64,000 nt of DNA, taken from positions 434,001-498,000 of the forward strand of contig OZ245789.1 in assembly GCA_965228045.1 (NCBI GenBank). The letters are read 5' to 3'. Position numbers and translations under genes: made by a program. The notes beneath the pieces are model-generated. The model saw only the letters and a list, made by a program, of their open reading frames with translations. It was not told the DNA's origin and searched no databases. Source of the stretch: JANQEU01 sp965228045. GTDB taxonomy: Bacteria; Bacteroidota; Bacteroidia; Cytophagales; Cyclobacteriaceae. This document shows positions 36,247-44,598 of this stretch, one piece after another (position 1 is the stretch's first letter; each line of letters begins with the position of its first letter).

Positions 36247-36885
36247 TTATGATTTGGAAGATACGTTCTCAAGTACATCCTTTATTGGCACTCTTTTTCC
36301 GTCTCTGAAAGACACGATCCACGCATCTTTTACACCCATCTCTCTAAGATACTTTTTAAAGGTATCCGCTTCCCAGTAATCTTTAAAGACACCAAGTGTG
36401 TATTGCTTCATACCTGCGTCATTTGTTTCACCGGAAAAGTTGTCCCCGGCTTCAAGGTATTTGGAAAGGTCTTTATTGGTGAAGGCACCTATCTGTACTT
36501 TAAAAACGATTCCCACCTGATCATTGATGGATGAACCGGAAACATCTTTTGATCGGGGTTCTGCTGCCTGATCCTGAAGTTTCGCAAGATTGGCTCTGGA
36601 AGTAGCAAGTTCATTACGTAAATCCGAAACCTGTCCTTCTAGCTGGTCAATTTGCTCATCTCTGTCTGCAAGAGAGCTTGAGAAGCTTTGTTGTTCGGTC
36701 TGTAAGGAGCTTACCTGCCCTTTCAAAGCCTTGTTTTCATCGAGTAAAGATTTGTACTCCTGAGGTTCCAGACGTTTGAGTCTCTTCTTCCATTCTTTCT
36801 TTTCTTTCTTGGAAAGTTGGGCATGACCGTCAAAAGCAAAGGTCACTCCCAAAATGAGTACCAGGATAGTAGCTAAGTTTTTCAT
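36247..36885 (-). CDS. Exported coiled-coil protein with C-terminal SPOR-like domain
   Basis: 212 aa from ATG 36885 (MKNLATILVLILGVTFAF, a signal peptide ending near GHAQ); a longer reading from 36945 is less likely. A Lys/Glu-rich segment (KKEKKEWKKRLKRL) is followed by a coiled coil with heptad pattern (about residues 45-125) and a C-terminal SPOR-like region beginning VFKVQIGAFTNKD and ending LREMGVKDAWIVSFRDGKRV. SPOR domains bind denuded peptidoglycan, so a periplasmic cell-wall role is likely. Similar proteins are often labelled ezrin/radixin/moesin family in Cytophagales because of the coiled coil. Confidence 0.85.
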   Translation of the reverse strand: MKNLATILVLILGVTFAFDGHAQLSKKEKKEWKKRLKRLEPQEYKSLLDENKALKGQVSSLQTEQQSFSSSLADRDEQIDQLEGQVSDLRNELATSRANLAKLQDQAAEPRSKDVSGSSINDQVGIVFKVQIGAFTNKDLSKYLEAGDNFSGETNDAGMKQYTLGVFKDYWEADTFKKYLREMGVKDAWIVSFRDGKRVPIKDVLENVSSKS

Positions 36886-36955
36886 TTTTAATTTCTTGAT
36901 TTTGAAATAATTATCTATAACAAAAGTATGGAAATAACGCTTCAAATGCTAAAAA

Positions 36956-38359
36956 TCACGATTTAAGCGAACCGATCATGTCTTCCGGTCTGACCCATTC
37001 ATCAAATTGCTCAGAAGTGACCAGCCCCAATTCCACAGCTGCTTCACGCAATGTGCTGCCGTCTTTATGCGCTTTTTTTGCGATTTTGGCGGCATTTTCG
37101 TAACCAATGTGTGTGTTCAGAGCCGTGACCAGCATCAAAGAATTCTCAAGTTTTTCCTTTATAACCGGGTAGTTGGGCTCTATTCCCACGGCGCAGTTTA
37201 GATTGAAAGATTCGCTTGCATCACCAAGTAATCTGGCAGACGTGATCAGATTATAGACCATCATGGGTTTAAACACATTTAATTCAAAATGCCCCGACAT
37301 GCCACCGGCTGTCACAGCGACATCGTTGCCCATGACCTGCGCGCATACCATTGTCAGTGCCTCACATTGGGTGGGGTTTACTTTACCAGGCATTATAGAG
37401 GAGCCCGGTTCATTTGCCGGAATGATGATTTCACCAATTCCACTTCTCGGACCCGAACAAAGCATACGGATATCATTACCGATCTTCATCAGACTTACTG
37501 CCAATTGCTTCAAAGCACCGTGTGTTTCCACCATGGCATCATGGGCTGCAAGTGCCTCAAACTTGTTTAGAGCCGAACGAAATGGAAGTCCGGAGTTCTT
37601 TGCAATCCTTTCTGCGACCAGATCCGCATAACCCTGTGGAGTGTTTAGACCCGTACCCACAGCAGTACCACCCAAGGCCAATTCCGAGAGGTGGTCCAGT
37701 GTATTTTCAAGGGCCTTTATTCCATGATCAAGCTGTGAGACATAACCCGAAAACTCCTGACCCAGGCTGAGTGGGGTGGCATCCATGAAATGTGTTCTGC
37801 CTATTTTCACGACATCGGTAAATGACTTGGCTTTTGCGTCAAGTACATCACGAAGCGCTCTGATTTTTGGAATGGTATTATCGGTTACCAATTTGTATGC
37901 AGCAATGTGCATTGCTGTTGGGAAAGTGTCATTTGAAGACTGGCTTTTATTTACATCATCGTTTGGATGAATGATTTTCACTTTGTCCTCAAGTTTGCCA
38001 CCGTTTAGAACATGAGCACGATTGGCGATTACTTCATTGGTATTCATATTCGATTGAGTACCGGAGCCAGTCTGCCAAATGACCAGTGGAAAATGTTCAT
38101 CCAGATCACCTGAAAGAATCTCATCGCAAACCCTGGAAATAAGCATCATCTTCTCCTTGTCAAGGACTCCCAATTCCTCGTTGGCTTCTGCTGCCGATTT
38201 TTTTAATATGGCAAAAGCATAAATCACCTCCAGAGGCATTTGCATGTTTGATCCACCTATTTTGAAATTATTGCGGGATCGTTCTGTTTGTGCACCCCAG
38301 TATTTTTCGGCGGGAACTTCTACTTCTCCGATGGTGTCGTGTTCTATTCTATACTTCAT
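36956..38359 (-). CDS. fumC: Class II fumarate hydratase FumC
   Basis: 467 aa, the standard length. Catalyses fumarate to L-malate in the TCA cycle, as a soluble iron-independent homotetramer. Motifs: GSGTQSNMNTNEV, the substrate site KIGRTHFMDATPLSLGQEF (His), GTAVGTGLN, and the superfamily signature GSSIMPGKVNPTQCE with the catalytic Ser. An iron-free fumarase sits beside the iron island, but it is transcribed divergently and no shared operator is seen on its side. Confidence 0.97.
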   Translation of the reverse strand: MKYRIEHDTIGEVEVPAEKYWGAQTERSRNNFKIGGSNMQMPLEVIYAFAILKKSAAEANEELGVLDKEKMMLISRVCDEILSGDLDEHFPLVIWQTGSGTQSNMNTNEVIANRAHVLNGGKLEDKVKIIHPNDDVNKSQSSNDTFPTAMHIAAYKLVTDNTIPKIRALRDVLDAKAKSFTDVVKIGRTHFMDATPLSLGQEFSGYVSQLDHGIKALENTLDHLSELALGGTAVGTGLNTPQGYADLVAERIAKNSGLPFRSALNKFEALAAHDAMVETHGALKQLAVSLMKIGNDIRMLCSGPRSGIGEIIIPANEPGSSIMPGKVNPTQCEALTMVCAQVMGNDVAVTAGGMSGHFELNVFKPMMVYNLITSARLLGDASESFNLNCAVGIEPNYPVIKEKLENSLMLVTALNTHIGYENAAKIAKKAHKDGSTLREAAVELGLVTSEQFDEWVRPEDMIGSLKS

Positions 38360-38438
38360 GGTTATACTTTGAGAAATCCAAAATTACGTAATGATAAATC
38401 AATCCATATCCTATCTTGTGGGGAACCTCAAAATGGAA

Positions 38439-38491
38439 TTGCAATAATGGTTAATTGGTAGTACGTTTGCATTGTTTAGAATGATTCTAAA
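38439..38491 (+). promoter_or_regulatory. Promoter and iron-type operator A of the feo operon
   Basis: -33 TTG (38439-38441), 20-base spacer, -7 TACGTTTG (38462-38469), then after 5 bases the perfect 17-bp palindrome TTTAGAATGATTCTAAA (38475-38491) covering the expected transcription start; the ATG follows at 38494. The 7-1-7 core with AATNATT resembles Fur boxes, while the TTAG/CTAA ends recall DtxR/IdeR boxes. A metal-bound repressor sitting on the start site would shut off feo. Confidence 0.75.
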
Positions 38492-38493
38492 TA

Positions 38494-39138
38494 ATGAAAT
38501 TAACAGTTCTCCTTTCTGATTTTCAGTTCCTGACCCGTGAAGGGCTTATTCACATGATCGAAAACAACGATGATTTCGAATTGGTGGGTGTGAATGAAGG
38601 TCCGGAGGGGTTATTGGAAACTGTCATTGAAAAGCATCCGGATGTCTTACTGTTGGACTATCAAAGTCAGGACCCGATTCTTATATCTATTCTCAAAAGA
38701 ATTCTGGAATCAAAGGCGACCAATGTCCTGATTATCACGAATGATGATAACCCTACGCAAATACAAAATCTGCTGGGTATGGGGATCAAAGGAATAGTTA
38801 CAAAAGGATGTAGTAAGAGGGAGATTATCAACGCCATCCATTCTGTGGCAGCCGATAACCGATTTTTTTGCAACCGGATTCTGGATATTGTACTGGCAGG
38901 AAATGAGGAGATTTATACATCCCCTGAAAACTGTGAGCCAACGGATCTCTCTCCGAGAGAATACGAGGTACTCCAGCTGATCACGAAAGGAATGAAAACC
39001 GTCCAAATAGCTGATCAGCTACATGTGAGCGTGCATACCATAAACTCTCATCGCAAAAACATTCTGAAAAAGCTTAACCTGAAATCCCCGGCAGAATTGA
39101 TCGTGTATGCGATGGAATCAGGTCTTGTAAAAGTGTAA
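38494..39138 (+). CDS. NarL/LuxR-type response regulator leading the feo operon
   Basis: 214 aa. Receiver domain (1-125) with phosphoacceptor Asp 55 (VLLLDY), Thr in IITND and Lys in GIVTKG, but the usual acidic pair is reduced to Ser-Asp (LLSDF, Asp 9). LuxR-type HTH at the C-terminus: LSPREYEVLQLITKGMKTVQIAD, then HVSVHTINSHRKNILKKL. No histidine kinase is adjacent. It is the first gene behind operator A and is followed one base later by feoA, so iron limitation should induce it. Targets unknown; see findings. Confidence 0.93.
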   Translation: MKLTVLLSDFQFLTREGLIHMIENNDDFELVGVNEGPEGLLETVIEKHPDVLLLDYQSQDPILISILKRILESKATNVLIITNDDNPTQIQNLLGMGIKGIVTKGCSKREIINAIHSVAADNRFFCNRILDIVLAGNEEIYTSPENCEPTDLSPREYEVLQLITKGMKTVQIADQLHVSVHTINSHRKNILKKLNLKSPAELIVYAMESGLVKV

Positions 39139-39139
39139 T

Positions 39140-39367
39140 ATGCCTGTTTCACTAGTATCCCTTGGACTCAATCAAAAAGCCAAAATCATTTCAATTGATG
39201 AAGGAGATATTCTGGCACGAATGATAGAAATGGGATTATATCAGGGCCGGGAAATTTCAATTGTATTGAAAGCTCCTTTTGGCGATCCGATAGCTATTGA
39301 GATTGAGGGGTCAATCCTGTCATTGAGGAAATCCGAAGCGTCATTAATCCAGGTAGAAGCCATATGA
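39140..39367 (+). CDS. feoA: Ferrous iron transport protein FeoA
   Basis: 75-aa SH3-like cytoplasmic protein needed for FeoB function. Pattern: VSLGLNQKAKIISIDEGDIL, MIEMGLYQGREISIV, FGDPIAIEIEGSILSLRKSEA. It begins 1 base after the response regulator stop and overlaps feoB by ATGA. Confidence 0.95.
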   Translation: MPVSLVSLGLNQKAKIISIDEGDILARMIEMGLYQGREISIVLKAPFGDPIAIEIEGSILSLRKSEASLIQVEAI

Positions 39368-41310
39368 AAGTAGCACTGGCGGGTAATCCCAATTCCGGTA
39401 AAACATCTGTCTTCAACCAATTGACAGGCCTCAATCAACAAGTTGGAAATTATCCGGGGGTCACCGTAGACAAAAAATCGGGGAAACTAAAAGGCCATCC
39501 GGACATCACCATAATAGATTTACCCGGCAGCTATAGTATTTATCCCAATTCCTCTGACGAGCGAATTGTATCCGATATTCTGGGAGACAGAGATCATAAG
39601 GATTTTCCGGATGCGATAGCTGTGGTGGTGGATGCGACTAATCTGGAACGGAATCTCTTATTGTATACTCAGATTCATGACCTGAATATTCCGGTGATTC
39701 TGGTCGTCAATATGATCGACCTTACCAAAAATTCCGGGATGATGCTTGATCTGGAAAAGCTAAAGGAGCTATTCACACCACACGAGGTGATTCAGGTGAG
39801 TGCCCGAAAAGGTGAAGGGATTGATCATTTGATCAAATCAATAAGCGCTGTAAATGGGAGCATTAATTCTCATAAACCTATAGTTGATGGCGAATTTGAT
39901 GATGGAAAGATTGACCTGGGAGCCGGTGCCGAACTAGCTAAAAGGGCCGAGGAAAGATATAAGGTTATTCGACAGAGGTTAAAATTCTGCTATAATGATA
40001 TTTTTCCCTCAAGAAATCGAAAAGCAGATGAAATTTTGACGCATCGGATATGGGGATATGCCATCTTCCTGGGTATTCTGTTTTTGATCTTTCAGGCCAT
40101 CTATGCCTGGGCAGAATGGCCAATGGACCTGATTGACGGCATCTTCCTGTCCATGAGTCAGTGGACAAAGAACTTATTACCTGATGGGCCATTTACAGAC
40201 CTTCTGGCAGAGGGAGTTATTCCCGGCATCGGAGGTGTAGTGATTTTTATACCTCAGATCGTTTTATTGTTTTCCTTCATTTTTATACTGGAAGAAACCG
40301 GTTATATGGCCAGGGTGGTTTTCATAATGGATCGATTGATGAGACCATTTGGATTGAATGGCAGAAGTGTGGTGCCATTGATATCGGGAGTTGCCTGTGC
40401 CATCCCAGCTGTCATGGCGACAAGGACCATCGATAATTGGAAAGAACGTCTGATCACGATTATGGTGACCCCGTTGATGAGCTGCTCTGCGAGACTTCCA
40501 GTTTACACTTTATTGATTGTGCTAGTGATACCGGAAACATCGATTGGGATCTTTAATCTGCAGGGGTTGGTTTTGATGGGTCTTTATTTACTTGGATTGG
40601 TGGCGGCCTTGGTGGCGGCCTTGGGATTCAAGTTTATTATAAGGAGCAAGCAGCGCAGCTTTTTGATCATGGAGCTCCCCCGATATAAGATGCCGAGATG
40701 GAATAATCTTTCGGTTACAATTTTTGAAAAGACTAAGGTCTTTGTTCTTGAAGCAGGGAGGGTTATCCTGGCAATTTCCATTGTGCTTTGGGTTCTGGCT
40801 TCGTATGGTCCGGGTGATCGGATTGAGAATGCAGCCGCATCAATTGATCCATCTGAATACAGCACTACTGACCAATATGAAAAAGCAGTCTCGTCCGCAA
40901 GTCTGTCAAATTCTTATATCGGGATTATGGGAAATGCGATAGAGCCTGTGATAAAACCTTTGGGTTATAACTGGCAAATTGGAATTGCATTGATTACCTC
41001 ATTTGCGGCCCGTGAAGTATTTGTGGGATCTATGGCTACCATATATAGCGTCGGAGAAGATTTCGAAGCTGACTCTTCGTTATTGAACAGGATGAAAAAT
41101 GAAATCAATCCGGATACGAATGAAAAGGTCTATAACCTGGCATCAGGGCTTTCATTAATGGTTTTTTATGCGTTTGCGATGCAATGTATGAGTACCCTGG
41201 CCATCGTTTTGAGGGAAACTAAAAAGTGGAAATGGCCGTTGATACAATTCGCGTACATGACCGTGTTTGCCTATATTTTTGCCTTTATTACTTATCAACT
41301 TTTAAGCTGA
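39364..41310 (+). CDS. feoB: Ferrous iron transporter FeoB
   Basis: 648 aa. N-terminal G protein: G1 GNPNSGKTSVFNQLTG, the switch region VGNYPGVTVDKKSG, G3 DLPGSYSIYP, G4 in VVNMIDL; then a helical GDI-like linker, and about eight to ten membrane helices from residue 220 with the paired gate motifs (GVVIFIPQIVLL, VPLISGVACAIPAVMATR, MSCSARLPVY, SFAAREVFVGSMA). Imports Fe2+ across the inner membrane. Translationally coupled to feoA and to the small protein that follows. Confidence 0.97.
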   Translation: MKVALAGNPNSGKTSVFNQLTGLNQQVGNYPGVTVDKKSGKLKGHPDITIIDLPGSYSIYPNSSDERIVSDILGDRDHKDFPDAIAVVVDATNLERNLLLYTQIHDLNIPVILVVNMIDLTKNSGMMLDLEKLKELFTPHEVIQVSARKGEGIDHLIKSISAVNGSINSHKPIVDGEFDDGKIDLGAGAELAKRAEERYKVIRQRLKFCYNDIFPSRNRKADEILTHRIWGYAIFLGILFLIFQAIYAWAEWPMDLIDGIFLSMSQWTKNLLPDGPFTDLLAEGVIPGIGGVVIFIPQIVLLFSFIFILEETGYMARVVFIMDRLMRPFGLNGRSVVPLISGVACAIPAVMATRTIDNWKERLITIMVTPLMSCSARLPVYTLLIVLVIPETSIGIFNLQGLVLMGLYLLGLVAALVAALGFKFIIRSKQRSFLIMELPRYKMPRWNNLSVTIFEKTKVFVLEAGRVILAISIVLWVLASYGPGDRIENAAASIDPSEYSTTDQYEKAVSSASLSNSYIGIMGNAIEPVIKPLGYNWQIGIALITSFAAREVFVGSMATIYSVGEDFEADSSLLNRMKNEINPDTNEKVYNLASGLSLMVFYAFAMQCMSTLAIVLRETKKWKWPLIQFAYMTVFAYIFAFITYQLLS

Positions 41311-41468
41311 TGTTCCAGTCTGTTTTAGTTCTTGCCTTGTTTTTAATTTCTGCTGCTTTCCTGGTAAGAAAAGCCCGAAGGACGCTCGATCCTGAAAGTC
41401 ATGATTGCGAAGGCTGCGCAGTGTCTAAATTGAGCAAAGGAGATCCTGCTAGCAGCAACAATCACTAG
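41310..41468 (+). CDS. Small FeoB-associated Cys-containing membrane protein
   Basis: 52 aa, starting at the ATG that overlaps the feoB stop by one base (TGATG). One membrane helix (MFQSVLVLALFLISAAFLV) and a short tail with HDCEGCAVSKL, the C-x2-C arrangement seen in FeoB-associated Cys-rich membrane proteins. Probably completes the Feo complex. Its stop codon overlaps the first TCACTA-N4-TAGTGA palindrome. Confidence 0.85.
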   Translation: MFQSVLVLALFLISAAFLVRKARRTLDPESHDCEGCAVSKLSKGDPASSNNH

Positions 41469-41556
41469 TTATAGTGATATCAATTTTGCCTATCACTAGC
41501 TATTTACAGAGACACCTTCCTGATTTACTTTTGCCTTAATTTAGAATCATTCTAAA
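41461..41556 (+). promoter_or_regulatory. Double-operator promoter B (two small genes, perhaps ferritin)
   Basis: From left to right: palindrome ATCACTAGTTATAGTGAT (41461-41478); CAATTTTGCCTA (41481-41492); ATCACTAGCTATT (41492-41504, a half-site and the -33 region); -7 TACTTTTG (41526-41533); and, 6 bases on, the perfect palindrome TTTAGAATCATTCTAAA (41540-41556). The order and spacing match those at 44620-44714 to within a base or two. Confidence 0.7.
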
Positions 41557-41588
41557 GAAGCAATCAACATCCATAAATTTTAGATTTG

Positions 41589-41738
41589 ATGACTTACGAA
41601 CGGACCGAGGGGGAATTAGAACTCGACTTTTTAGATAGAAGAAAGTCGTTGTTGAATACGGAAGAATGTGTTTTCAAAAAGTGCTGTAAGAAATACAAAA
41701 AGAAAGGGAAACATTGCAAGAAATGTCCGAAGATATAG
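41589..41738 (+). CDS. Small Lys/Cys-rich protein, unrecognised, in the iron island
   Basis: 49 aa. An acidic N-terminal half (TEGELELDFLDRR) and a basic Cys-rich C-terminal half, EECVFKKCCKKYKKKGKHC then KKCPKI, with Cys spacing C-x4-CC-x9-C-x2-C. No signal peptide, so cytoplasmic. Five Cys and a His in 20 residues suggest metal binding, but this is inference; similar short Bacteroidota proteins carry a CCKKY...GKHCKKCP tail. Directly behind operator B, 32 bases after the palindrome. Overlaps the next gene by 16 bases. Confidence 0.7.
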   Translation: MTYERTEGELELDFLDRRKSLLNTEECVFKKCCKKYKKKGKHCKKCPKI

Positions 41739-42079
41739 GAAACGTAGCAGGTAAGGAAGTGGTGTTCGAAACAGAAAATATGTCTCTTAGTCAGAATGAT
41801 CTAAGTGACCGGTATCTGTTGTCGATATTTCGTGATGAGATTGAGTTAAGACCTTGTGAGCTTATAGCGTTCAGGAGGAAAATCAACGCCATTGATCTGA
41901 TGAAAATTTTCGATGAAAATCATCCGGAAACAGAGATACTATCATTGCCTTCATGTGACCGGTTTTTCGTGTTTTCTATCAGAGAGATTCTGGAGCTTCG
42001 GGATCTTTTCCACGGGGCATTTGCGATGCTGGAATTGAACAGTCTTATCCAAAGGCAGCTCAGGAGATTACCTATATAG
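41723..42079 (+). CDS. Hypothetical cytoplasmic protein of the iron island
   Basis: 118 aa from ATG 41723 (MSEDIGNVAGKEVVFETEN); a TTG at 41714 is possible. No signal peptide or membrane helix. The middle (LRPCELIAFRRKINAIDLMKI) and end (FSIREILELRDLFHGAFAML) look helical and faintly resemble small DUF6686-type Bacteroidota proteins, which I cannot confirm. Overlaps the Cys-rich gene, so they share promoter B; ferritin follows after 91 bases. Confidence 0.7.
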   Translation: MSEDIGNVAGKEVVFETENMSLSQNDLSDRYLLSIFRDEIELRPCELIAFRRKINAIDLMKIFDENHPETEILSLPSCDRFFVFSIREILELRDLFHGAFAMLELNSLIQRQLRRLPI

Positions 42080-42083
42080 GTAG

Positions 42084-42100
42084 CTTAGAATCATTATAAA
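42084..42100 (+). promoter_or_regulatory. Weak iron-type operator before ferritin
   Basis: CTTAGAATCATTATAAA differs at two positions from the palindrome TTTAGAATCATTCTAAA. It lies 70 bases before the ferritin ATG and just after the upstream stop. Confidence 0.4.
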
Positions 42101-42170
42101 TTACGCTCTGAGGGCGAAAATGACCAACTTTTGGCCTTTTTTTGTAGTTGTACAAAAAAGACTTTACATC

Positions 42171-42704
42171 ATGAAAGATATATTGAGAAGACATAAAATC
42201 CTGAAGGATGAGATCATTGACATCCTTAATAAGCAAATAAAAATGGAAGCTTATTCCTCTGCCGCGTACCTGGCCATGGCGGCATGGTGCGATGTGGAAG
42301 GATACGACAATAGTGCCGAGTTTTTCTTTCAGCAATCTGAAGAAGAGCGAAAACATCAGCTGAAATTATTCCACTATCTGGTGGACATGGAGTGCCAGGC
42401 GATTTCACCTGCTATAGAAGAGCCAAATCATGAATTCACGAATCTTCGTCACGTTTTTGAAAAGGCTCTGGAGCATGAAATGGCGGTAACCGACTCTATT
42501 CATAACATCATGAATGTATGTCGCAAAGCCAACGATGTAGCCACGGAAGAGTTCATGCGTTGGTTCGTTCAGGAGCAGATTGAAGAAGAATATGTGGCAA
42601 GGAGAATTCTGGAATTGTTCGATGTGCTGGGTGAAGATAAGATTGCATTAGGAATGATAGAGGAGCGTGTTCTTGACGTAGAATACGATGCCGGTACTGA
42701 ATAA
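42171..42704 (+). CDS. ftnA: Bacterial ferritin (FtnA-type)
   Basis: 177 aa from ATG 42171 (MKDILRRHKILKDEI); an upstream in-frame ATG at 42120 adds an unrelated leader. Four-helix bundle of the non-heme ferritin type: ferroxidase ligands Glu 26 (KMEAYSSAAY), Glu 59 and His 62 (EEERKH), Glu in ALEHEM and VQEQIEEE. Stores iron as a 24-mer shell. Placed among uptake genes, it would be expected to respond oppositely to feo, so its control by the weak operator deserves attention. Confidence 0.95.
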   Translation: MKDILRRHKILKDEIIDILNKQIKMEAYSSAAYLAMAAWCDVEGYDNSAEFFFQQSEEERKHQLKLFHYLVDMECQAISPAIEEPNHEFTNLRHVFEKALEHEMAVTDSIHNIMNVCRKANDVATEEFMRWFVQEQIEEEYVARRILELFDVLGEDKIALGMIEERVLDVEYDAGTE

Positions 42705-42754
42705 GAAGTGAACTGAACACTAAATGACAAGGTGGTCAGCGAACCACGAATTAA

Positions 42755-42789
42755 TCACTACAATTAGTGACATCACTAGTTGTAGTGAT
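42755..42789 (+). promoter_or_regulatory. Tandem TCACTA-N4-TAGTGA operators before the MATE gene
   Basis: TCACTACAATTAGTGA (42755-42770) and ATCACTAGTTGTAGTGAT (42772-42789) stand side by side with centres 18 bases apart. A -7-like TATTTTTA (42793-42800) follows, so a bound protein would cover the promoter. ATG at 42825. Confidence 0.7.
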
Positions 42790-42824
42790 TTTTATTTTTA
42801 GGGACCTATGATTTCGCTTAAGCG

Positions 42825-44192
42825 ATGAAAGCCAAAAACTCACAATCTCAACAAATTCTAAACAGCTCTTTATCGTCATTGATGTGGAAGCTGTCTTTGC
42901 CTGCGATAGCTGCTATGGTACTTTTTGGGTTGAACGCTTTCCTGGATGCCATTTTTGTGGGTCAGCTTGTTGGGGAGACGGCACTGGCCGGTGTAGCTCT
43001 GGCCTATCCATTGTCCAATCTCATGATGGGTTTTGGATCCTGGATCGGAACGGGAGCCGGAAATGTATTGAGTATAGCCATAGGAGCAAATGATGAAGAA
43101 ACTCAAAAACGACTTCTTGGCACAGTATCCTTTCTTACCCTGACATTTAGTATCATTTTTACTATCGTCGCCTGGTTCTCTGCACCCTATTTGATCCAGG
43201 CTATGGGAGGCACCGGTGAGATTCTGGACATCGGTACCAGATACTTCAGAGTATCGATTCTGGGTACGATCTTTTGGATTTATGCTCTTTCCCTGAATAT
43301 GGTAATTCGAGGAGAGGGCAAAATGATGGAAGCGGCGAAGATGATGGCTACTGGTCTGATCGTTAACATCATTCTCAACCCAATATTCATCAGTGTCCTT
43401 GGGATGGGTGTGGAAGGTGCGGCCATCGCCACCATCATCGGAATGATGGTTTACAGCATTCGGGGTTATCTCTATTTTAGAAATGGTAAAGCATCCTTTG
43501 AGGCAGATATCCATAAGTTTAGCCGGGACAAGTCGACGGCGAGAATGATACTAAAAACTGGATTGCCGGGGTTCATTCTGACTGTGATGAGCCTTGTACA
43601 GTCGTTTGTGGTGTTCAATGCTCTGACAAATGTCGGGGATGAAGACGACGTGGCATTTTTCGCCGCCGCAAACAGGATTTTACTTTTTATGATGACACCC
43701 CTGTTTGGTTTGATGAGATCACTGCAGCCTGTGATCGGAATCAATTTCGGAGCAGGTCAGTATGACAGGGTAAAGGCAGGTTTCAGGTTGTTCACCAAAG
43801 GTGGATTTTTCATAGTAGCACCATTTTGGCTATTAATGAGTCTTTTTCCGGAGCCGACCTTGAGATTAATGCTCCCTGATCTTCAGTTTACCGATGAACA
43901 TTTGAACTACTTCAGGATCTATATTCTCATATTACCCCTGCTTCCGTTTGTCTTCAATAGTCTAACTTATTTTCCCGCAATAGGTCAACCTCGCAGAGCC
44001 ACGTTCATTACCATGGCGAGACAGGTTATTTTTTATGTACCGGTAATGCTTATTTTGCCTGGCATATTTGGTATACCTGGCATATATATCGGTGGGACAG
44101 CTATAGACCTGGTAGTGACTGGCTGGATGGCCTGGGCGGTGATCACCAGTATGAACCGTCTACAGCAATTGAAACCTGACGTTCAGGTCTGA
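42825..44192 (+). CDS. MATE-family efflux transporter
   Basis: 455 aa, twelve hydrophobic segments in two MatE repeats. Recognisable pieces: LSLPAIAAMVLFGLNAFLDA, GLNAFLDAIFVGQ, GFGSWIGTGAGNVLSIAIG, and in the second half GLMRSLQPVIGINFGAGQYDR (the usual QPxxGxNxGA motif). Sodium- or proton-driven exporter in the inner membrane. Inside the iron island and preceded by two operators of the second type, so it may export an iron-related compound such as a siderophore or a toxic metabolite; this is inference. Confidence 0.92.
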   Translation: MKAKNSQSQQILNSSLSSLMWKLSLPAIAAMVLFGLNAFLDAIFVGQLVGETALAGVALAYPLSNLMMGFGSWIGTGAGNVLSIAIGANDEETQKRLLGTVSFLTLTFSIIFTIVAWFSAPYLIQAMGGTGEILDIGTRYFRVSILGTIFWIYALSLNMVIRGEGKMMEAAKMMATGLIVNIILNPIFISVLGMGVEGAAIATIIGMMVYSIRGYLYFRNGKASFEADIHKFSRDKSTARMILKTGLPGFILTVMSLVQSFVVFNALTNVGDEDDVAFFAAANRILLFMMTPLFGLMRSLQPVIGINFGAGQYDRVKAGFRLFTKGGFFIVAPFWLLMSLFPEPTLRLMLPDLQFTDEHLNYFRIYILILPLLPFVFNSLTYFPAIGQPRRATFITMARQVIFYVPVMLILPGIFGIPGIYIGGTAIDLVVTGWMAWAVITSMNRLQQLKPDVQV

Positions 44193-44195
44193 ATT

Positions 44196-44576
44196 TTAGA
44201 TTGTCAATTCAAGTGGATTGCCCTCCGGGTCCAAAACAACACTTTCGAAGTAACCGTCCCCGGTTGTCCTGGGCCCATCTACGATTTCAAATCCATCCGA
44301 TTGCAATCTTTCAGTTAGCTCGATTACCTTTTCTTTGCTTCCGAGGGAAATGGCGAGATGCGTAATTCCGAGCATCTGAATTTCCTTTTTCTGATCTATA
44401 CCCATCTTCTTCATCAATTCCAGTCGCGCTCCATCATCAAATTCCAGAAAGTAGGATTCAAAACCTTTTTTTTCATTCACATATTTATTGCCACATCTGG
44501 CATCAAAGTATTTTACAAAAAAGGATTGCATTCTCTCCAGGTTTAATACCCAGTAAGCCACATGTTCGATTCTCAT
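44196..44576 (-). CDS. VOC/glyoxalase-like protein
   Basis: 126 aa: MRIEHVAYWVLNLERMQSFF with the first ligand His, GARLELMKK (Glu), GITHLAISLG (His), and DPEGNPLELTI (Glu): four metal ligands in the order of lactoylglutathione lyase-type VOC enzymes. Transcribed towards the MATE gene with 3 bases between stops. Two TCACTA-N4-TAGTGA palindromes lie directly upstream (44599-44633), shared with the divergent DUF4856 operon. Confidence 0.88.
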   Translation of the reverse strand: MRIEHVAYWVLNLERMQSFFVKYFDARCGNKYVNEKKGFESYFLEFDDGARLELMKKMGIDQKKEIQMLGITHLAISLGSKEKVIELTERLQSDGFEIVDGPRTTGDGYFESVVLDPEGNPLELTI

Positions 44577-44598
44577 AATGGTGTAAGTTCTAAAATCA

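Noticed and set aside
38360..38438. Second-type operator (TCACTA palindrome) upstream of the feo operon
   Set aside because: No copy is present; the feo promoter has only the iron-type palindrome.
40601..40624. Short tandem repeat GGTGGCGGCCTT inside feoB
   Set aside because: It encodes a Leu-Val-Ala-Ala repeat inside a membrane helix, in frame; ordinary coding sequence, no sign of phase variation because the unit is a multiple of three.
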